A stretch of 7,641 bases of DNA, taken from contig CAKUDT010000061.1 of NCBI GenBank assembly GCA_934645125.1, positions 1 to 7,641 of the forward strand, written 5' to 3'. Positions within the stretch are counted from its first letter, which is position 1. Each line of letters opens with the position of its first letter. The notes beneath the pieces were generated by a model, which was not told the DNA's origin, did not search any database, and saw only the letters and a program-made list of their open reading frames with translations. This document shows positions 5,638-7,641 of the stretch, piece by piece. The translations under genes and the position numbers were made by a program. The stretch is from an uncultured Eggerthellaceae bacterium. Lineage in GTDB: Bacteria > Actinomycetota > Coriobacteriia > Coriobacteriales > Eggerthellaceae.

Positions 5638-6522
5638 CTAGAGCCTTTCGATAACGTACTTCGGCATTTCGAAGCGCACAGTCTTTTCAGGATCAACCAC
5701 TTGGCAAATGCGCACGTCACCCGCCAGCGAGAACAGCATGGTCAGCTGATCCTCGTCCACGCCAGTGCGCTCATGCAGGATATCCAACATGTCGTGGACC
5801 GCAGTGTCAACCGCTTCATCAAGCGTTTCCGCCGATGCAATGGTAATGAAATGCGTATCGTTTTCCATAATGGGGTTCTTGATTTTCAAGTCGGGCAGTG
5901 CGGTCAGAGTAACCGTTGCGTATCCCGCAGCTTCAGCGCCCGCGACGCCAATTTCGCCATCACCCATAGCAGCATGCATATCGCCGCAACCAAAAAGCGC
6001 GCCATCTGCAGAAACAGGGAAATACAGCGTTGCACCCGTTGTGATAGCGGTGTTATCCATATTGCCACCATGACTTCCCGGCGTACCGCAGTTAACAGCC
6101 TCTCCCGCAGGAGCGACGCCGATAACGCCAATCATGGGACGCAAAGGCAGGGTAAGCTTATCGCTCCACACCACGCCTTCATCGGTTACCGGGCAAACCG
6201 CCAGGCTCCATTTATCGAAGCGGTCGCCGCAAACGCCTTCGTCTTCGCCCGTGCAAACTACCGACTGCGCATCGAATTCAATGTTCTCAATCTTGACCTT
6301 CAATGCGCCGCCCGCAACAGAACCTTCTACGTAAATCGGGCCCGTTGCAGGGTTGATAGCATCCCAATCAATATTATCGATGGTATCGTTTGAGCTCTGC
6401 AGCTGATTGCCAAAGCAATCCTTCGTGCGAATACGCACCGTCTCACCCGAAGAAACGCACAAGGCAGGCTGCGCCTCCTTGTCGAAAGCGTAAAACACCT
6501 TGTCGTCGCTCAGTTCAATCAT
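5638..6522 (-). CDS. Acetamidase/formamidase family amidohydrolase
   Basis: A 294-residue protein of the FmdA/AmdA family, which hydrolyses short amides such as formamide or acetamide to ammonia and the acid. Family signatures in order are TKDCFGNQL (33-41), NPATGPIYVEG (57-67), LRPMIGVIG (127-135), PGSHGGNMD (148-156), GDMHAAMGDGE (180-190, a probable metal-binding His/Asp cluster) and AGDVRICQVVDPEKTVR (267-283). The length is typical of the shorter bacterial members. No signal peptide is seen, so it acts in the cytosol. The start at 6522 was chosen because AGGAGA lies four bases upstream; an in-frame Met eight codons earlier has no such site. It lies 40 bases after the aminopeptidase gene on the same strand and is probably its second cistron. 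The true substrate is unknown, since many family members have never been tested. Confidence 0.9.
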   Translation of the reverse strand: MIELSDDKVFYAFDKEAQPALCVSSGETVRIRTKDCFGNQLQSSNDTIDNIDWDAINPATGPIYVEGSVAGGALKVKIENIEFDAQSVVCTGEDEGVCGDRFDKWSLAVCPVTDEGVVWSDKLTLPLRPMIGVIGVAPAGEAVNCGTPGSHGGNMDNTAITTGATLYFPVSADGALFGCGDMHAAMGDGEIGVAGAEAAGYATVTLTALPDLKIKNPIMENDTHFITIASAETLDEAVDTAVHDMLDILHERTGVDEDQLTMLFSLAGDVRICQVVDPEKTVRFEMPKYVIERL

Positions 6523-6532
6523 TGCTTCTCCT

Positions 6533-6546
6533 TTGATGCGCATCAA
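6533..6546. promoter_or_regulatory. 14-base perfect palindrome in the intercistronic gap
   Basis: TTGATGCGCATCAA is its own reverse complement and lies directly upstream of the amidase ribosome site. It could be an operator for an internal promoter, or an mRNA element that pairs next to the ribosome site and sets the expression ratio of the two genes. A perfect palindrome of this length is unlikely in a random 40-base gap, but no regulator is identifiable. Confidence 0.4.
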
Positions 6547-6562
6547 TGCGCGTCATGCAACA

Positions 6563-7477
6563 TTAATCAAAACGGGAGATGAAGTTCTCCACCGCGGCAC
6601 ACGTCTCATCGGGATGCGTAACCGAGCAGATATGCGGCGCACCCTGAATCAGCGTCCATTCGCAGTTCGGAATCAAATCAACGCCCTCTTTGATAACCCA
6701 TGGCGAACCCTCGTCATCGGTGCCGGAAAGCGCCATGCAGGGAACCTTGATGTTCTTCACGCCTTCGCGAATATCCCAGTCGCGCATCTTGCCGGTTACC
6801 ACGAACTCAGATGCACCCTGCATAATCATGTAGCATTCGCCAACCTGGCTGAACGCATCAATCAGATGCTGCGGATAATCCTTCTCATACATGCCGCACA
6901 CGTGACGCTTGTAATACTCATCGTAAGCGGCCTTCGCCTGGACGGTATCGTAATTGCCCGTCTCTTCGGCTTCCTTCAGTGCCAGCTGCATTTCCAGTGG
7001 CAGGAACGTAATCAGGTGATTTGCGGCATCCAGCCAAGACTGAATCAGAACAGGAGAAGAGTTAATGACAAACGAATTCACTCCACGATCATCCTTCATC
7101 ATGCACAGCATGCCCAGCATACCGCCCCACGAGTTGCCGAACAAATGGAAATCGTCCAAGCCCAGCGCATCGATAACAGTGTAGTACTCGTTCACCCACA
7201 GATCGTAATTGTAGAAGTCTTCGCCCATGTCTTCGGTCATAGACTTACCGCAGCCAATTTGGTCATAGAAAATGACCTGGCGATCATACTTGTCGGCAAT
7301 CTTAGCCAAGTCAAGCAGGTAGTTATGCGTATCGCCCGGGCCACCATGCAAAACCAAAAGCGGCTTCTTTCCCGGCGCGCATTCGCCATAGATCTGCACA
7401 TACGTCTTGTGGCCAGGAATTTTGTCCTCGTAACCCTTGGGAACGTAGTCAACCCATACTTCTTTCATCTCAGCCAT
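6563..7477 (-). CDS. pip: Prolyl aminopeptidase-like alpha/beta hydrolase (S33)
   Basis: A 304-residue cytosolic alpha/beta hydrolase resembling proline iminopeptidases, which remove an N-terminal proline or other residue from short peptides. HGGPG (44-48) is the oxyanion-hole signature. YDQIGCGKS (71-79) follows, with Ile where many relatives have Arg. GNSWGG (114-119) is the nucleophile elbow with Ser116. Asp255 in GTDDEGSP and His282 in GAPHICSV complete the catalytic triad. The segment about 140-240 is the helical cap that sets substrate choice. The start has AAAGGAGA a few bases upstream; a second Met at codon 4 is less well placed. It is the first gene of a two-gene unit with the amidase. 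The S33 family also contains esterases and other peptidases, so proline specificity is likely but unproven. Confidence 0.85.
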   Translation of the reverse strand: MAEMKEVWVDYVPKGYEDKIPGHKTYVQIYGECAPGKKPLLVLHGGPGDTHNYLLDLAKIADKYDRQVIFYDQIGCGKSMTEDMGEDFYNYDLWVNEYYTVIDALGLDDFHLFGNSWGGMLGMLCMMKDDRGVNSFVINSSPVLIQSWLDAANHLITFLPLEMQLALKEAEETGNYDTVQAKAAYDEYYKRHVCGMYEKDYPQHLIDAFSQVGECYMIMQGASEFVVTGKMRDWDIREGVKNIKVPCMALSGTDDEGSPWVIKEGVDLIPNCEWTLIQGAPHICSVTHPDETCAAVENFISRFD

Positions 7478-7520
7478 ACGATTCTCCTTTCAAGAATCAT
7501 CACCAATGCTTGGCTAGTCC

Positions 7521-7549
7521 ATTGTACGTCATAGCCTTTGCTTTTATAA
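7521..7549 (-). promoter_or_regulatory. Putative promoter of the aminopeptidase-amidase unit
   Basis: On the minus strand TACAAT (7526-7521) matches the -10 consensus in five of six bases. TTATAA (7549-7544) lies 17 bases upstream as a weak -35 with three of six matches. Transcription would start near 7514, about 37 bases before the aminopeptidase start, and just downstream of the terminator at 7561-7589, so the unit would have independent expression. Confidence 0.35.
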
Positions 7550-7560
7550 GCATTCCATAT

Positions 7561-7589
7561 AAAAACGGACGGACCGCTGGGCCCGTCCG
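7561..7589 (-). terminator. Intrinsic terminator of the right-edge gene
   Basis: CGGACGG (7566-7572) pairs with CCGTCCG (7583-7589) around a 10-base loop. On the minus strand it is followed by five Ts (7565-7561). It lies 23 bases after the stop codon proposed for the gene entering from the right. Confidence 0.8.
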
Positions 7590-7612
7590 CATAAGAGCAT
7601 TTAGCCGCTCAG

Positions 7613-7641
7613 TTATTCGACTTCAATAGAAACCGGATCGG
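7613..7641 (-). CDS. C-terminal end of an unidentified protein (partial)
   Basis: On the minus strand one frame reads DPVSIEVE and then TAA at 7615-7613, shortly before a clear terminator. The acidic hydrophilic ending is believable for a protein C-terminus. The other two minus-strand frames also stop within this stretch, at 7609 and 7623, so the frame is not certain. Only a few codons are inside the window and no function can be given. Confidence 0.35.

Noticed and set aside
5518..6393. Plus-strand open frame of 291 codons over the amidase gene
   Set aside because: Antisense shadow of a well-supported gene; it also runs through the terminator hairpin at 5539-5577.
6523..6546. Start of the amidase eight codons upstream at 6546
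   Set aside because: No ribosome site in front of it, while AGGAGA sits correctly before the ATG at 6522; the longer start would also use the palindrome as coding sequence.
6500..7534. Plus-strand open frame of 344 codons over the aminopeptidase gene
   Set aside because: Antisense shadow; composition rich in Ile, His, Asn and Arg and no family resemblance.
1..7641. CRISPR array, insertion sequence, phage module or toxin-antitoxin pair
   Set aside because: No regularly spaced repeats, transposase, integrase or small paired genes were found in any frame.

Overview
The window is an ordinary stretch of bacterial chromosome at roughly 50% GC. It holds two serine tRNA genes, five complete protein genes and the last codons of a sixth. 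Every gene except the threonine aldolase lies on the minus strand. The lipoprotein PrsA-type foldase shows that the cell has a membrane facing outward without needing a SurA-type periplasmic system, which suggests a Gram-positive-type bacterium. The mid-range GC, CCA-encoded tRNAs and anaerobe-like enzymes would suit a gut Coriobacteriia or Eggerthellaceae-like actinobacterium. This taxonomic guess is inference from general look, not a database match.

Layout from left to right. Positions 1-244 carry no convincing gene but contain a perfect hairpin (20-43), an 18-base copy of a serine-tRNA T-arm in inverted orientation (66-83) and a short palindrome (165-180). Next come tRNA-Ser(CGA) (281-373) and tRNA-Ser(GGA) (462-553), both minus and each with its own intrinsic terminator. 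prsA (675-1820) is an exported peptidyl-prolyl isomerase lipoprotein. A 427-base spacer with a terminator follows, then typA/bipA (2248-4083), a ribosome-associated GTPase. A divergent 317-base region carries two copies of an AAACGTTT palindrome and the likely promoter of ltaE (4401-5435, plus), a PLP-dependent threonine aldolase. A strong bidirectional terminator (5539-5577) separates ltaE from a minus-strand two-gene unit. That unit is an S33-family prolyl aminopeptidase (6563-7477) followed 40 bases later by an acetamidase/formamidase (5638-6522). At the right edge the end of another minus-strand gene is followed by its terminator.

How the genes fit together. prsA, typA and the serine tRNAs are housekeeping genes with separate transcription signals, so the order looks like ordinary chromosomal neighbourhood rather than a pathway. 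The aminopeptidase and amidase are probably co-transcribed and could both feed on small peptides or amides, and the neighbouring threonine aldolase is also an amino-acid catabolic enzyme. A shared nutritional role is plausible but only inferred.

I see no CRISPR array, insertion sequence, phage gene or novel multi-gene system. The most noteworthy non-genic signals are the displaced tRNA-Ser 3' fragment at the left edge, which may be an attachment-site scar, and the palindromes at the typA start and in the aminopeptidase-amidase gap.
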